From: Prorocentrum cordatum
Taxonomy: Eukaryota; Sar; Dinophyceae; Prorocentrales; Prorocentraceae
Direction of reading: 5' to 3'
DNA length: 64,000 bases
Assembly (NCBI GenBank): GCA_963575745.1
Contig: CAUYUJ010017915.1
Coordinates: forward strand, 325,025-389,024
The notes beneath the pieces were generated by a model. That model was not told where the DNA came from. It saw only the letters and a program-made list of their open reading frames with translations, and searched no databases. The position numbers and the translations under genes are program-made. Positions 20,353-31,190 of this stretch are shown here, in pieces. Position 1 is the stretch's first letter. Every line of letters starts with the position of its first letter.

Positions 20353-22079
20353 GGTTGAGATGCAGAGTGCAGGCCGGCGCCGCGTGGCCCACCGGAGCCC
20401 GGCCCTCGGCGCCTGGTCCAGTGGCCCACTCCGCCCGGAAGCTGGTCCGCCTCGCAGCAGCGCCGTGACCGATCACACGCACGAGCGACCCTTTGCCGGA
20501 GTGAGCTTCGGTGCGGGCTCACCGGGCCCCCCCCCGATCGCTGGGCGCGGTGCGACAGCGACTGCTTGCGCGCTTGGAGTTGGCCACCTTGCGCCCCCTC
20601 GGTCCGCGCAGCAAAGGTCACCCCTTGCCCAAGGTCGCTCTTGCGTGTAGCCCACGTGAGCGAACTGTCGGGTGAGAAATGCAAGCCCACGACAGTGCAG
20701 CACGTACTGCCCACAGGCAAAATCTAGTATTGTAATCAATTCTGCGGACAGGCGCGGAGCCCCCTGCCTGTGGAATTCGAACATGGTCCGCCCGCGCCGA
20801 CAGCTCCACCGCACTTTTTTTGCAAGGGGCCGAAGGGTGGGAAGACTTGGGCTGCTGATGTGAGGAACTTTATGCAGCTCCACATGGGGGTGGCTGACAT
20901 GGGGGGTCGGGTGGGCGACCGGCCGCCGCTGTCGCAGGCCAAATGGCGCTCGAAGCATTACCAAACCGCTCTCGGGTTCCGACTTATAATTCAATGTGCT
21001 CGAGCTTTTTATTTCTTCAATTTCTCTCAATTCGTTTCAATTTCTCCCAGTTGGACCTGGCGGCGCGCTCAACTTTCGTCCCCCCCGTTGGCGCCAACCC
21101 CATGTGGAGCTGAGGGAGAAGTGTGGTGAACGCAGTGCTCAGTGTCCTCATCCGCCTGTCTCTTCTGGTTCCTCCTCACCTCGTGTCCCTGCTGCTGCTG
21201 CTGCTCCTCTGCCTCCTCCGCCTCGTCCCCCGCCAAATCTGTCCGTCTCCTTCTCTCCGGCTTTTTCCTTCATAGCTTTTCGTGAGTGTCTTCACACAGG
21301 TAAAGAGGATAATTGAGGAGTCTCACAGGGGGTCGGGTAGCCTGAGACCGCCTTGTCCCGAGGCGGTCCAGCAGCCATTTCGCTTGAGCATTCATCACAA
21401 TTCATTCCGGAATCGTGGTTTCGCTTCAACGCCGACTGCATGTTTGGTCCGGACGGCCACTTCTCTTTGTAAAGTATACATTACGGTGCGCATGGCCGTG
21501 CTCTTACCCCTATCCCCTATAGTCGACTTCCTACTCCTCGACCCGCCTCTTCACCTTTGCTATGTTGTTAATCGAATGCTTTGATGTTGTAATGGTATCG
21601 TCATTGTCCTGGTGACTGGGGCGCAAGCTTTAGTCAGAGTATGGTCGGTGCTGTCGTAGATTTGGTTGTTCGAGGCGGGCCGGCGATGCGACATAATTTT
21701 CGAGAGTTACGAGCGAGAGAAGGGGGAGGAGAGATACGAGAGGGGGGGTTGGGGAGAAGGGAGAGGCGCAAAACATTTCCGCCGAGCGCGACCCAGCCCG
21801 GATCAGCGCTTCGGCTTCCTCTAACAAACCCCAGTCGGTACGGAGGGTTTCACATTGAAGTGGTCAGCAGTTCAACTGGTCCCATGTTCCGTCCCGTCCA
21901 GCCTTTAGGCCCACAGGCTGCAGAGCCATCGTATAGCACCGCCACGTCACCTTCGCGTTCCTGCCTGACATCGCCGAGTCGATTGCGCCCGACCAGCACA
22001 TCCACAGATGCAGGGGGAGGCTTGATTCCCTCAGGCAGAGGCGCTGGCGCAGGTGTGATTGTTGCTCACGCACCAAACG
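20353..22079. other. unassigned, comparatively repeat-poor DNA
   Basis: Follows the permease stop. No polyadenylation signal, RNA gene or recognisable coding block. 21,185-21,225 has a short CTG/CTCC run. Confidence 0.5.
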
Positions 22080-22566
22080 AGGGGCCCCAACCTTAGCACA
22101 GAGTTCAGCGGCACGAGCCACGCCGACCAGGCCGTCATCGTTTGTTATGGCCATGCCACGAAGATGGAACGCAACGGCCGCTTTGGACCACTAGATCCAC
22201 TCCTTCGCAACAATGATAGCGAGCTGCCTTTGCTGCGCGCCACAGAGTACCCGCGAGGGATCGTCACGCAGCACTTGTTTTCGCGCATGCGACGACTCGC
22301 AAGCCCACTCGCGCGCCACAAACGAATTACAACCTACAGCCCGCATCGCGAAGGTCGGCACGCTCCTCTTTTTTTCGAATGGCGAGTATGCAACCAGCTA
22401 TGTATACCCGCAGGACGAAACGTACCCCCTGGAGCCGCACACGGGACATGGCACATATTTAGACAGCGCGAAAACCAAACACATTGGCATCTTGCCCTTT
22501 GCCTTCGTCACCGACGCCGAGGCAGAATGCCTCCCCCAGTGCAACATCATCAATCAAGGGCTTAGG
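22080..22566 (+). CDS. open frames of unknown function, probably broken or intron-split
   Basis: Two overlapping plus-strand frames look protein-like. The first, about 22,110-22,330, includes YGHATKMERNGRFGPLDPLL. The second, about 22,320-22,566, includes KVGTLLFFSNGEYATSYVYP and KHIGILPFAFVTDAEAE. Joining them needs a frame change near 22.32 kb, either an intron or a frameshift. The second frame runs directly into the fold-back element at 22,567. No family was recognised. The minus strand is also partly open, so strand assignment is tentative. Confidence 0.25.
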
Positions 22567-22725
22567 AAACGCCCCTACCCTGGTTTACGAGGCGCTGTGC
22601 GCTGAAACTCCTGTGGGCTGACAGGGTAAACCCTGCGTGATGTGCGGCGTCCTGGCGTCCTCTAGGTTTTGGGGGTTCCCAGGAGGCTTACAGACCACGC
22701 ATTGTAACCCAGGGTAGGGTCGTTT
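22567..22725. mobile_element. fold-back element S
   Basis: AAACGCCCCTACCCTGG at left is mirrored by CCCAGGGTAGGGTCGTTT at right (22,708-22,725); 159 bp. It sits exactly between two protein-like open frames. Confidence 0.6.
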
Positions 22726-22965
22726 TTTTTTCATCCCCCAAATCAAAGAATGCCTTCCCCTCGGAGATGGAATCCTCCCATACGGGTTCCGAACGTCCAC
22801 CGCCATCAATAGGATACGCCCGACATGTTGCTATGTTTCCTGTGCCGCCATGCCAAGTGCAAGAAGCGGCGGCCACAACGCCCATCCAGGGAGCTTTTCC
22901 ATTGGACCGAGGCAGTTCCCGAAATCGATCGATCGTTACCCCAGCATGCCCAAGCACCCGAAGTA
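22726..22965 (-). CDS. open frame of unknown function, minus strand
   Basis: A minus-strand frame is open through about 80 codons. It includes TIDRFRELPRSNGKAPWMGV and RSEPVWEDSISEGKAFFDLG, and ends where the fold-back element at 22,567-22,725 begins. Composition is balanced, unlike repeat-derived frames. No domain or start was identified. Confidence 0.22.
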
Positions 22966-23217
22966 AGACCGAACCAGACAAGACCTCACACACACACACA
23001 GCTGAATCTTGCCAGTCGGCTTCGGTCCAATCATATCCAGCACGGGCAGGTGCTCATACGCGAACGCCGACCATGTTGGTGCACCGTGCCACGTGTCCCA
23101 GCTGGCTATACCCCCCCGCCTCCCCAGCCGACGCTGTTCCAGGGTTCAGCCCACCACTAACAAAATAATCTCCGCCACAGTGCATGTCGTCGCCGACTAC
23201 TGGTGTCCCACAACTTG
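22966..23217. other. unassigned DNA
   Basis: A short (CA)n at 22,988-23,000; otherwise nothing recognised. Confidence 0.5.
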
Positions 23218-23412
23218 GCGGCGAGCGAGGGGGGGAAGTGACACGGAGAAGGCCTTCTCAGAAGGCGGCGGGACTTCTCAGAAGCCCTCGCTCCTTCTGA
23301 GAAGTTTTCTGTGTTTTCGGGAAAAGCTTAGAACATTTCTCAGAAGGCAGGGGGACTTCTGAGATTTCTGGGAGGGCCTTCTCTTTCGCACTTCCCCCTT
23401 GGGCTCGCCGCC
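23218..23412. mobile_element. fold-back family N, copy 1
   Basis: GGCGGCGAGC at 23,218-23,227 and GCTCGCCGCC at 23,403-23,412 are exact inverted ends. GGGGAAGTG and GAGAAGGCC pair inward, and the core repeats CTTCTCAGAAG. Copy 2 lies at 42,014. Confidence 0.65.
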
Positions 23413-24595
23413 GAACAACCGCTCCAATGACCAGCGCAGACTGGTGTCGCTTGTCCAGTGACCAGACACATCACGCAGGCATGCCCCATCGGGAGGGGCA
23501 TCCGTCAACTGGCCGCCCCCCGAGGCTGAACTCCACGGCGCAGCGCCGACAGCAACCGATATCAGCGCTCCAGCGCTCGCACCTCGAGGGCGGCAGACAG
23601 CCCACGCTCGAGCCGCTTGCTGCAGTTCTGCAATTCCGCATTCCCTTGCGCTCCGGGAGCAGAGGTTCCGCTGCCTCCGCAGCCAGGGCCTCGAGCAGCC
23701 CCACGGCAGCACCTCCGAGGAGGTTATCCAGAGCTTGGCTGGTTGCAGGCAGTGGCCCACCGGGGCAGCAGGCTCCATCGCCGTTCCGTCCACCTCCGAC
23801 CGCTCTGGGAGTCCAGTCCGCGTCGCGACTCTCTTCCCGTCCCTGCACGAGCGGAGGGGGGAGGGACGGGGGGCAGCAGGGAGAAGGATGTTGGAAGGAC
23901 AGGAGGGGAGCGCGTGAGGTGGGGAATGGAGTGAGCAAGGATGGAGGAGAGGGAAGAGGAGGATGCGGAGGAAGAGAGAGGGAAGGGGGAGGGAGGAGGA
24001 GGAGGAGGAGGACACATGCGGGGGTGTCTGGACTTGCGTCCGGCGTTCCGCAGTTCTTTTTCGCTGCGTTCAGCAGCCCTCTTCGTCAGTGCCATGCGCG
24101 ACCAAACATCGCGGGCGTCTTCAGGAGGTGTGGAGTGTCGCTTTCACCAGTCGCTCCCTTCCGTCCTCCTCGCCCTCCACTCCACCTGACACGTCACTCC
24201 TCCATCCTCCCTCTTCCCCCTTGAGCTCTCGCGGCGTTGGGTGGCTTCTGGAGGCTCTAGGGGTTCTAGGAGTGCCATGTGCCTCCCTCTGCCTCCTCCT
24301 TCCTTCCTCCTTCTTCCCTCCGTACTCCTCCCCCTTTCCCCGTTGCCATCCCCCTCCCCTCCGCTTGTGTAAGGTCGCATGTGATGCGAGAGCGAGGCAT
24401 CGCACGCGCCCCAATGGCACTTGCCTCCGCCTGTCTATACCTGCTGCTGCCCACACGAGCCACAGGCGAGCGGACGCGCGCAAGGCTCGCCTGTGGAGGG
24501 ACACCGATGCTTTGTCGAAGCTGCCTGGTCAGCCATTGGCTGTTGTACCAGTGCCGATTTCTGATGATGTCCGCATGACAGCACCGCGCTGGCGA
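23413..24595. other. unassigned DNA
   Basis: 23,940-24,015 is GGA-rich and 24,280-24,360 is CCT-rich. No gene could be supported on either strand. Confidence 0.5.
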
Positions 24596-25600
24596 TCATC
24601 GCGCCAGCAGTAGTGCGCGGTGATCGCCTGTGGGTGCTACCAACCTGAAGCGCAAGTCCGCGCTGGAGGTGCCTGTGCGCCCAATGGCGAATTCGACGCG
24701 GTGCTTTCGAGAAGCGGCAGGCCGAGCGCTGGCAAACGTAAAGCGATCTCGTGCGCGCGGACGTCTTATGCCACGAATGTTAAGCAAGTGCCTTTGGACG
24801 CTGTCGGCCAGGAGTGTGGCCTCGCCCTCGTTGGCAATCTGCCGCCCATGGGCCCTTTCGTGCTGCTGGGCTTCAACTTCGAGTGTGACTTATTGTGCGT
24901 AGCCGGCGTCGCTGCGCTTGCAGGACCTGCATCGTGCTCATTTGAGAAGTCGACCCGCGGGCGCAGTCACGATTGGCGCAGGCGGCCACGACATCTTCAA
25001 TCCGGGGGAGTTGTGGGCATTCCTGCAATCTGCCAAAGGTTCTCTCGGTTTCCATGCACCGTGTCGGCCACACGTTGCCGTGCGATGTGCCTCTCCGCCC
25101 ACCCCCCACGTCTATCCCGCCAGGCCTTCGCGAGTTCCAAGGAGCTCCAAGAGGCGCCCGAGATATTGGGGCCTCGGCCCCCTGAAGGGCGTGCACGTGG
25201 ATGTCTCGCGGAGGAGAGCCCGAAAGCCAGGGGCCCGGACATGTCCGCCAATTGCCTCGCGGCACGTTGGCGGAGAAGAAGACATGATCGAGGAGGGCCG
25301 TTCCTCGTGGACAGGTGCGAGCGGCTTCGGACGCCCCGTGCCTTCAAGGCAAATTGTCCCTCGGCCCTTGTCGCGCGAGGAGCAGCATCAGCAAACGCCA
25401 GCAAGTCCAGCTACTCGCGGATTGCGAGCCCCGTCGCGCGTGTCATGTGGCTCAGGTAGTTTTGTGTGGCCCTTAGGTTGCGCGGCGCACTCGCAAGCGT
25501 CATTACCTCGGCTGGTAGGCTCGGCCTTGCCCAGCGTGAAGGCTTTGGCCGTTATGTCACCCACGAGAATGATTTGAAAGGCGTCCCCAATGTCATCCTC
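24596..25600. other. unassigned stretch with long open frames on both strands
   Basis: The plus strand is open for 280 codons (24620-25459) and for a second frame at 24918-25577. The minus strand is open at 24596-24890, ending with a block reading HRVEFAIGRTG and then GDHRALLLAR. That block weakly resembles the C-terminal (R-I-D...SDH) motif of endonuclease/exonuclease/phosphatase domains found in LINEs. No complete domain can be read on either strand. High GC at third positions makes chance open frames likely. Confidence 0.2.
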
Positions 25601-25884
25601 GTCCCCGTCCCCTTCCTCCACGCCCTCTTGTTCCCCTCTACCCCTCCCTCCCCCCCCTCCGCTGCTGTTGCCGCCCCCTCCTCCTGACCCCCCCCCCTTC
25701 CTTTCCCCCTCCCTCTACAATTACTCAATATGAATACTACTCTCCTCCTTCCCCTGATGACGGGTTGGGAGTGTTCGCCCCCCCCCCCGCGTACTGTTTT
25801 TTACACACAGGATTCCCCGGATTTGGGTTTTCGCCTGCATTGTTTTTCAAAATGCTGCTATTGCTGAGGCGCCGGCCTCATTTT
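25601..25884. other. unassigned, C-rich
   Basis: Pyrimidine-rich to 25,715, then nothing recognised. Confidence 0.5.
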
Positions 25885-26360
25885 CAGGCCCCGCTCGTTC
25901 CGAATCGTGCTCCCGCTGCAGCGCTGGCCTCATTTCCGTGCTTCCGCTCGTTCCGCATCGTGCTCCCGCTGCAGCGCTGGCCTCATTTCCGCGCTTCCGC
26001 TCGTTCCGAATCGTGCTCCCGCTGCAGCGCTGGCGTCATTTCCCGCGCCATGCCACGGCATGCAATGCAATGCTTGTTTGCGTTCCGCTGCGCGATGCCA
26101 TGCCTTCAGCTGAAGTTGTGATATGCAATGCTCAAGTGCCACGTCGTGCTGTGCCATGCTACGCTTTGATCTTCAACGCCATGCTATGCAATGTTATGTT
26201 CGGGGCCGCTGTGCGATGCCATGCTTTGCCTTGCAAAGCTTTGTGATGCAATTCTTCACTACGCCACGCCACGCCACGCCATGCTGTGACATACTACGCT
26301 TTGCGGTGCTCTTCTACGCCATGCCACGCCGTGCTCTACAATGCATCGCGTACCCTTTCG
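25885..26360. repeat. 54-bp tandem repeat followed by ATGC-rich degenerate repeat
   Basis: CTCGTTCCGAATCGTGCTCC recurs at about 25,893, 25,947 and 26,000 with CGCTGCAGCGCTGG palindromes. 26,040-26,350 is a degenerate repeat of CGCCATGC / TGCAATGC. Confidence 0.75.
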
Positions 26361-26780
26361 GGATCATTGCCCTGCTCTACATTCGACTGTGCGAGTAGAG
26401 AGGGGATCTACGCCATGGTAAGGGATGGGAGGGAGGGGTAGGATGTCAGATATGACGCGAGCGCACCTAGCTTGCCCTCTCCCCCTCTCCTCCCTCCCCC
26501 TCCCCCTCCCCCTCCCTATGCCTCCCTCTCCCCCTCCCTCCCTCTACCCCTCCCTGTCCCCCCCCCCTCTCCCCCTTCCCCCCCTCTCCCCCTCCCCCTC
26601 CCTCGGCGCCCATGCTCGCCTCGCCCCTCCTCCCGCCCGCGACGGCGGCCTCCGACAGGGAGGCGGGCGCCCGGCCGTCGGCCCATGCGGGCGCGCTGGC
26701 ACTTGGCCGCGCCGCCCGCCCGAGCCGCACGCGATGCCGTCGGCGCGTGGGTCGGGACGATCGACATGGGTACTCAGGGG
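26361..26780. repeat. (CCCTCC)n tract and GC-rich spacer
   Basis: 26,470-26,610 is CCCTCC-type pyrimidine repeat; the remainder is unassigned. Confidence 0.7.
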
Positions 26781-26949
26781 TCAAGTCGGGCGTGTCCCTC
26801 TACAGGAGGAGTATTCAAACATAGGCAAGCAACAGTCTCAGCACACTTGTTTGTCCCTTTTTGAACCTCTGGGGCGTTTTTACAATTTTTTCTGAGCATC
26901 CATGATCTTTCGCCCAGAATCCCCCAGTAGGGGGACATGCCCGACTTAA
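26781..26949. mobile_element. MITE family A, copy 4
   Basis: TCAAGTCGGGCGTGTCCCTC at left against AGTAGGGGGACATGCCCGAC at right, ending TTAA. Well preserved; 169 bp. Confidence 0.8.
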
Positions 26950-27202
26950 CTCTTGGGCAGGAGGAGCAGGAGAAAGGAGGAGGAGGAGGATGTGGAGGAC
27001 GGGGGCGGCAACGATGACGAGAAGACGTAGCAGGAGCGGAGGGGGGGTGGATCATATTTTGCGTGCTGCCCCATCTCGTTCTCCCCCCCCCTGCCTATCC
27101 TCACGGAAAGGTTCCTCTCCGCTTGCTGCTCAGAGCGTTGGTGCCGAAGGTCCTGGCCTGTTGGGCCTTCGGGCCTCAACTCGCGGCGAACTCGTGGCCT
27201 TC
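26950..27202. other. spacer, nothing recognised
   Basis: Contains a short GGA run at 26,960-27,000. Confidence 0.5.
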
Positions 27203-27423
27203 GTCTAAATCACTTATTAATCGACCCCCCCTACAAAACCAGTACCCCCATCCAAATGTGACCTGATATTCTGGACCCCCCCTTCGACGGGGCGCCTTGA
27301 TAAACTGGACCCCCTAAGCTCTCATCCAAAGAAGACGCCCCAATATACCAGACCCTCCGGTCACAAAAAAAGGCGTCTTAAAAAACCGAGCCCTGGGGAC
27401 GATTAATAAGGGATCTGGGGTAC
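27203..27423 (-). mobile_element. MITE family B, copy 4
   Basis: CACTTATTAATCGACCCCCC at left and GACGATTAATAAGGGATCTG at right. The interior is the reverse complement of copies 1, 2 and 5. Confidence 0.8.
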
Positions 27424-27426
27424 TGA

Positions 27427-27658
27427 TCAAGCAGTGGCGAAGCGTCCTGGCGTGCTACAGGCCTACCAAACAACGCTCTCAGAACTTGTTGTGGTTGCAC
27501 GAAGTGTGCTTAGAGCATTGCTGGCTGGGACGGTCTTGTTTTGTCACATCGGGTTCATGCTCTGAGATCACTGTGCTTGTTCTTAGATGTTTGGGGGGCT
27601 CTAAGAACATGTCGTGGTAGGCCTGTAGGATTTCCGGGACGGTCGGTCCCTGCTCAAA
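27427..27658. mobile_element. MITE family C, copy 3
   Basis: TCAAGCAGTGGCGAAGCGTC at left and GGGACGGTCGGTCCCTGCTC at right; the same interior order as copies 1, 2 and 4. It starts three bases after family B copy 4. Confidence 0.8.
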
Positions 27659-27660
27659 CT

Positions 27661-27842
27661 GAAAGAACGGGTACGATGCCCAACATCAGTTCCTGTTCAT
27701 TTTGAACCGGAGTCGCTGTCCGCGCCGCCGCGGGCGCTGTTCGCTGAAGACGTAAACGCCGCCTGCCCAACAGCGACCGCCGTCGGTTTTGGGGCAACCT
27801 TTGTTGTTGGGCATTGTGCCCATGTGTTCCGTACCCATGTCG
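27661..27842. mobile_element. MITE family I, copy 1 (left end truncated)
   Basis: GGGTACGATGCCCAACA at left against TGTTGTTGGGCATTG and GTACCCATGTCG at right. Compared with copy 2 it lacks the outer left CGAAATGGGCACGGAAA, which is replaced by family C copy 3. Confidence 0.7.
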
Positions 27843-28840
27843 GGCGTCCCAAGTGGTGTGCCTCCCGCTCCGGCCCCTCCCCTCCCCCGAGACCCGTCTT
27901 TGCCAGGGCTCCTCACGCCGGACCTTCGGGGAGCTCCCTCCGTCCTCGGAGTGGCCGTCGCCTCTTGTCGCCTCTACGCGGGCTCGATGTGGACTCGGCG
28001 CGCCGTTTGGCGTGGCTTCGGCGCGGATTCGCGCGACGGGACGGACGAGGCCCCCCGAGGCTGCAGCACGATGCTCCCGCGGGCCAGCTGGCCCCGACTT
28101 GCCCCGGCTCGGCTCCGGCAGCTCCGGCGGGCCGCGCGCGGCGCGGCCCTCGTGCCCCATGCGCCCCCTCCGCGCGAGGTTGCCGCGCTCAGCGGCGCTC
28201 CTGCCGCGGCATGAGCCGCGCGGGGGAGGCGCGCGCGGCGCGCCCCCTAGCGGGAGGTGGCTCCGGCCCCGGAGTGGCCCAGGGGAGGTCCACGGTGGGC
28301 CTCCACAGAGCGCCCCGCGCGAGGCCGAGGGAGGCCCCCCTCCCCCTCCCCCTCCCCCTCCCCCTTCCCCTGTCCCTCCTCCTCCTCCTCCTCCTCCGCC
28401 TCCTCCTCCTCCCGGCCTGCGGGGGGGGCGGGGATAGCTCCCGCGGCAGCCCTCGACCTCCCTCCTACCCCCCCCGTGTCCTCCTCCCCTCCTGCCTGTT
28501 GAGTTGAGGACGGCGGACTGCCATTCCCACCACTCGACGACGACGACCCCCCCGCCCCTTCCACCCCCTCCACCCCCGTCCCCCCCCCCAGCCGCCCGAA
28601 CATCTTATAGTCGCAGCTCCAGCGGACGCACAGCGCGCTCTGGGCCAGCTGCCCGAGCGCACGTTTCTCTCGAATAGATCGTGGGCCTGCCGCACGCTCT
28701 TCTCGTGTCGCTGTGCGTGGGCACGGCGGCCGCGGTTCGCGCGAAGAGCAGCAAAAGAAGCACCGTAGGTGCACCGCGGGCTCAGACTCCGAGCGCTGCC
28801 CGTCGGGGGCGGCGGGTGGAGGAGGGGCAGGGATGAGGGA
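27843..28840. other. unassigned GC-rich DNA
   Basis: 28,340-28,410 is CCCTCC/TCC repeat; otherwise no gene or repeat recognised despite long open frames. Confidence 0.5.
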
Positions 28841-28985
28841 GCAAGAGCAAGAGCAGGGAGAAGGGAAGGGAGGGAAGGGAAGGGACGGGATGGGGGGGAA
28901 GAGGAGGGGAGGGGAAGGGAAGAGAAGGGAGGGGAGGGAAGGGCAGGGAGGGAAGAGAAGGGAAGGGAGGGAGGGGGAGGATAAG
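28841..28985. repeat. (GGGAA)n-type purine repeat
   Basis: GGGAAGGGA and GGAGGGGA variants; purine on the plus strand. Confidence 0.85.
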
Positions 28986-29562
28986 GATGAGGTGGGAGAA
29001 AAAGGAGTCAGGAAAGAGTCATTCTGGTGTTTGCGAAAGAGCCCACGCTTACGAAAGAGTCCTTGCTGTGCTTTTGCTAAACGGCCCTGTCCTGTTGTTC
29101 AGGAAAATACGCCGGAATAGGACCACTTTGGGCTCATGAGGCGCTCCGGTTTCCGGGCCGTTCCTTGTACATGGGCCGGGTTACCTATTCGGCATCGAGG
29201 CTCCCCGTGGCCAGAAATGCCCATTTCGTTCCTTACTCAGCGTTCCGTATGGTGGCACGAAGGCTGTGTTTATTCCGCATGTGTTTTTGCTATACAGCTC
29301 GCCTGTCGGGATCTGCGGGTGGTTACGTCGCCCTTCATGACTATCACGTGTTTCTTCCTCCTGCCAGTGGTAAGCTTGGTAGAGCTGTGCCTCCTCAGTG
29401 CCTGGCCAGTCCCACTATCCTTATCAGTGTCGTATCAAGGTCATGCCGAGGCGTGCCAACGTCTTGTTGGCGTCCCAGCACCGGCCACGCGCTTGTCCGA
29501 ATTCCATCACGCTGCGCCAGGTCCGAATCCCGGCTGAACATCTGCTCGGCCGAGCTATCGTT
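28986..29562. other. unassigned DNA
   Basis: Lower GC. One plus frame (29,136-29,537) has a hydrophobic stretch but no recognisable domain. Confidence 0.4.
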
Positions 29563-29720
29563 GCGCCGGGCCCGCCCTCTACAGGGGGGAATATGCCAAT
29601 ATAGTCAACAAATAGTAGGGGGCGATTTGTTTTTGTATTTGGTGTATGTTTTGAGTCTTTTTTGAATATGCTATTTTTGTTCGTCCAAAATCCTCCTGTA
29701 GGGAAACACGCCCGACTTAA
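29563..29720. mobile_element. MITE family A, copy 5
   Basis: GCGCCGGGCCCGCCCTCTAC at left against CTGTAGGGAAACACGCCCGA at right, ending TTAA; AATATAGTC inside. 158 bp. Confidence 0.7.
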
Positions 29721-29937
29721 AGCTATCGGTGGGCATGTTTGTACTATGTCGGGGTCACTTCAACATACTTATACTATATGAGCGTCTCACCCCCAGGGGC
29801 GACGTGCGCACCGAGAAATCTTATAGGATATGCGTCGTGGCGGCCGCTTTCTGGCCACACCGCCCGGGAAGCGATATACTGCAAGACGTACTACATGTCC
29901 GGGTCGGACGGGCGCCTCCCAGGAGGACATATAGACC

Positions 29938-30215
29938 AGAGAGAACCCCAATCAGTAGATGGTTTTCGCGGAGGTGATCGACCGGGAACCCGGGAGCCCG
30001 GGAACCCAGAACCCACCGATATCGGCCCGGAACCAATAACCGGGAAGCCGGGAGCCCGGAACCGGGAACCCGGGAGCCCAGCTTGCTACCAAAATCGGCG
30101 GGAAATTTTAATGTTCGCTTTCAGCTTCCCCCAGGACCCCTTCAGTGCAAGCACCGATCGGGGAACTTCCGCCAGGACCCCTTCGGTGCAAGCACTGATT
30201 GGGGAGCGTCCCTGT
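29938..30215. mobile_element. repeat family J, copy 1
   Basis: AACCCCAATCAGT at left and GCACTGATTGGGGAG at right are inverted. Between them are reiterated CGGGAACCCGGGAGCCC and two copies of AGGACCCCTTC(A/G)GTGCAAGC. Copy 2 is at 37,022. Confidence 0.6.
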
Positions 30216-30929
30216 GCGTCCCATACCCATCGGTCGTTGAAAGTAGGTCTTTTGGGATTCCCAGATTCCAATCTACTTTCAGCGCCTTCCTACTTCAATG
30301 ATCGACTGGCTTCAGCTCTTCCGTCCTTTGGGGGGGCGAGCGGACACCCAATCTACTTTCAGCGCCTTCCTACTTCATGCTTCTACGTACCTCTTCCGAC
30401 CGATGGGCATCGGTGGGCATGTCGGAGCTTCCATGTCCCCGGCGCCCAGCACAGGGCAGGGCTGCCAGCACGGCCCGCGTCCGCCGCCCCGCTCCCGCCG
30501 CTCCCCGTGCGTGCCGCCTCCCGCCCAGGAGTCGCTGCCGGCTCCGAGGGCCGTGTGCTCAGCGCCCTGGGAGGAGGAGGAGGAGGAGCAGGAGGAGGAG
30601 GGGGAGGAGGAGGAGGAGGAGGCAAATGAGGAGGGGGAGAAGGAGGAGGAGGAGGAGGAGGAGGAGGAGGAGCACAGGGGGATCGGGAGGAGGACGACAG
30701 GGAGGAGGAGGAGCTATTTCCGGGGCAATTTCCCGATGGACGCCAGTCTGGAGGGCTGCCTCTGTTCCGCGCTCTGGCCCACTCAGGGCTGGTAGGAGCG
30801 TGCGCGGGTCGGCGGCGCTGTACTGGTCGGAGTCGTCAGCGTCCGCAGCGCCAGCAGGCCGCACGAGCGGCGCCTCGTCATCCTCTGGATGGAGGCGCTC
30901 GGCCACTTGCGCGAGCTTCCCTGCTTCTG
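30216..30929. repeat. 29-bp direct repeat and (GGA)n tract
   Basis: CAATCTACTTTCAGCGCCTT begins at about 30,268 and again at about 30,349. (GGA)n spans 30,570-30,715. No gene supported. Confidence 0.65.
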
Positions 30930-31190
30930 ATTGCTGTCCGCCTCGGGCTCCTCCAGCGGTTGGCCTAACTCCTCGCCGGGCAGGGGGGCTGCTTGAACTC
31001 CGCCTCGGGCTCCTTCAGCTGCTGGCCGACCCCCTTCGCCAGGCGCGCGTCCTTCTGCTGGTCGTTCTCCATCCGTGTCGGGCTCCTTGCGCTGCTGGTC
31101 GTACCCTTCGCCGGGCGGGGTCTTGCTGCTCAGCGCTCTCCGAGTCGGGCTCCTTTGGCTTGTCGAACCTCTCGCCAGGCGGTGGTCCAT
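30930..31190 (-). pseudogene. frameshifted tandem repeat, about 22 codons per unit
   Basis: Four adjacent minus-strand units of about 63-70 nt share the plan PGE-x-(F/Y/L)-(D/G)-(Q/K)-x-x-(K/E)EP(D/E), for example GERFDKPKEPDSE, GEGYDQQRKEPDTD and GEELGQPLEEPEAD. The third unit carries one extra base, so no single frame reads all four. This is what a decayed repeat-protein exon looks like; non-coding tandem duplication is the alternative. Confidence 0.3.

Noticed and set aside
22090-22154. ITNDDG on the minus strand, like the start of SurE phosphatases
   Set aside because: The following residues do not fit the family, and the frame soon reads through unrelated sequence.
24596-24787. LINE-type endonuclease C-terminus on the minus strand
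   Set aside because: Only a loose HRVEF..GDHRA pattern is present; none of the upstream catalytic motifs could be read and plus-strand frames are equally open.
29500-29545. GGTCCGAATCCCGG, like a tRNA T-arm
   Set aside because: No acceptor, D or anticodon arms can be fitted upstream.
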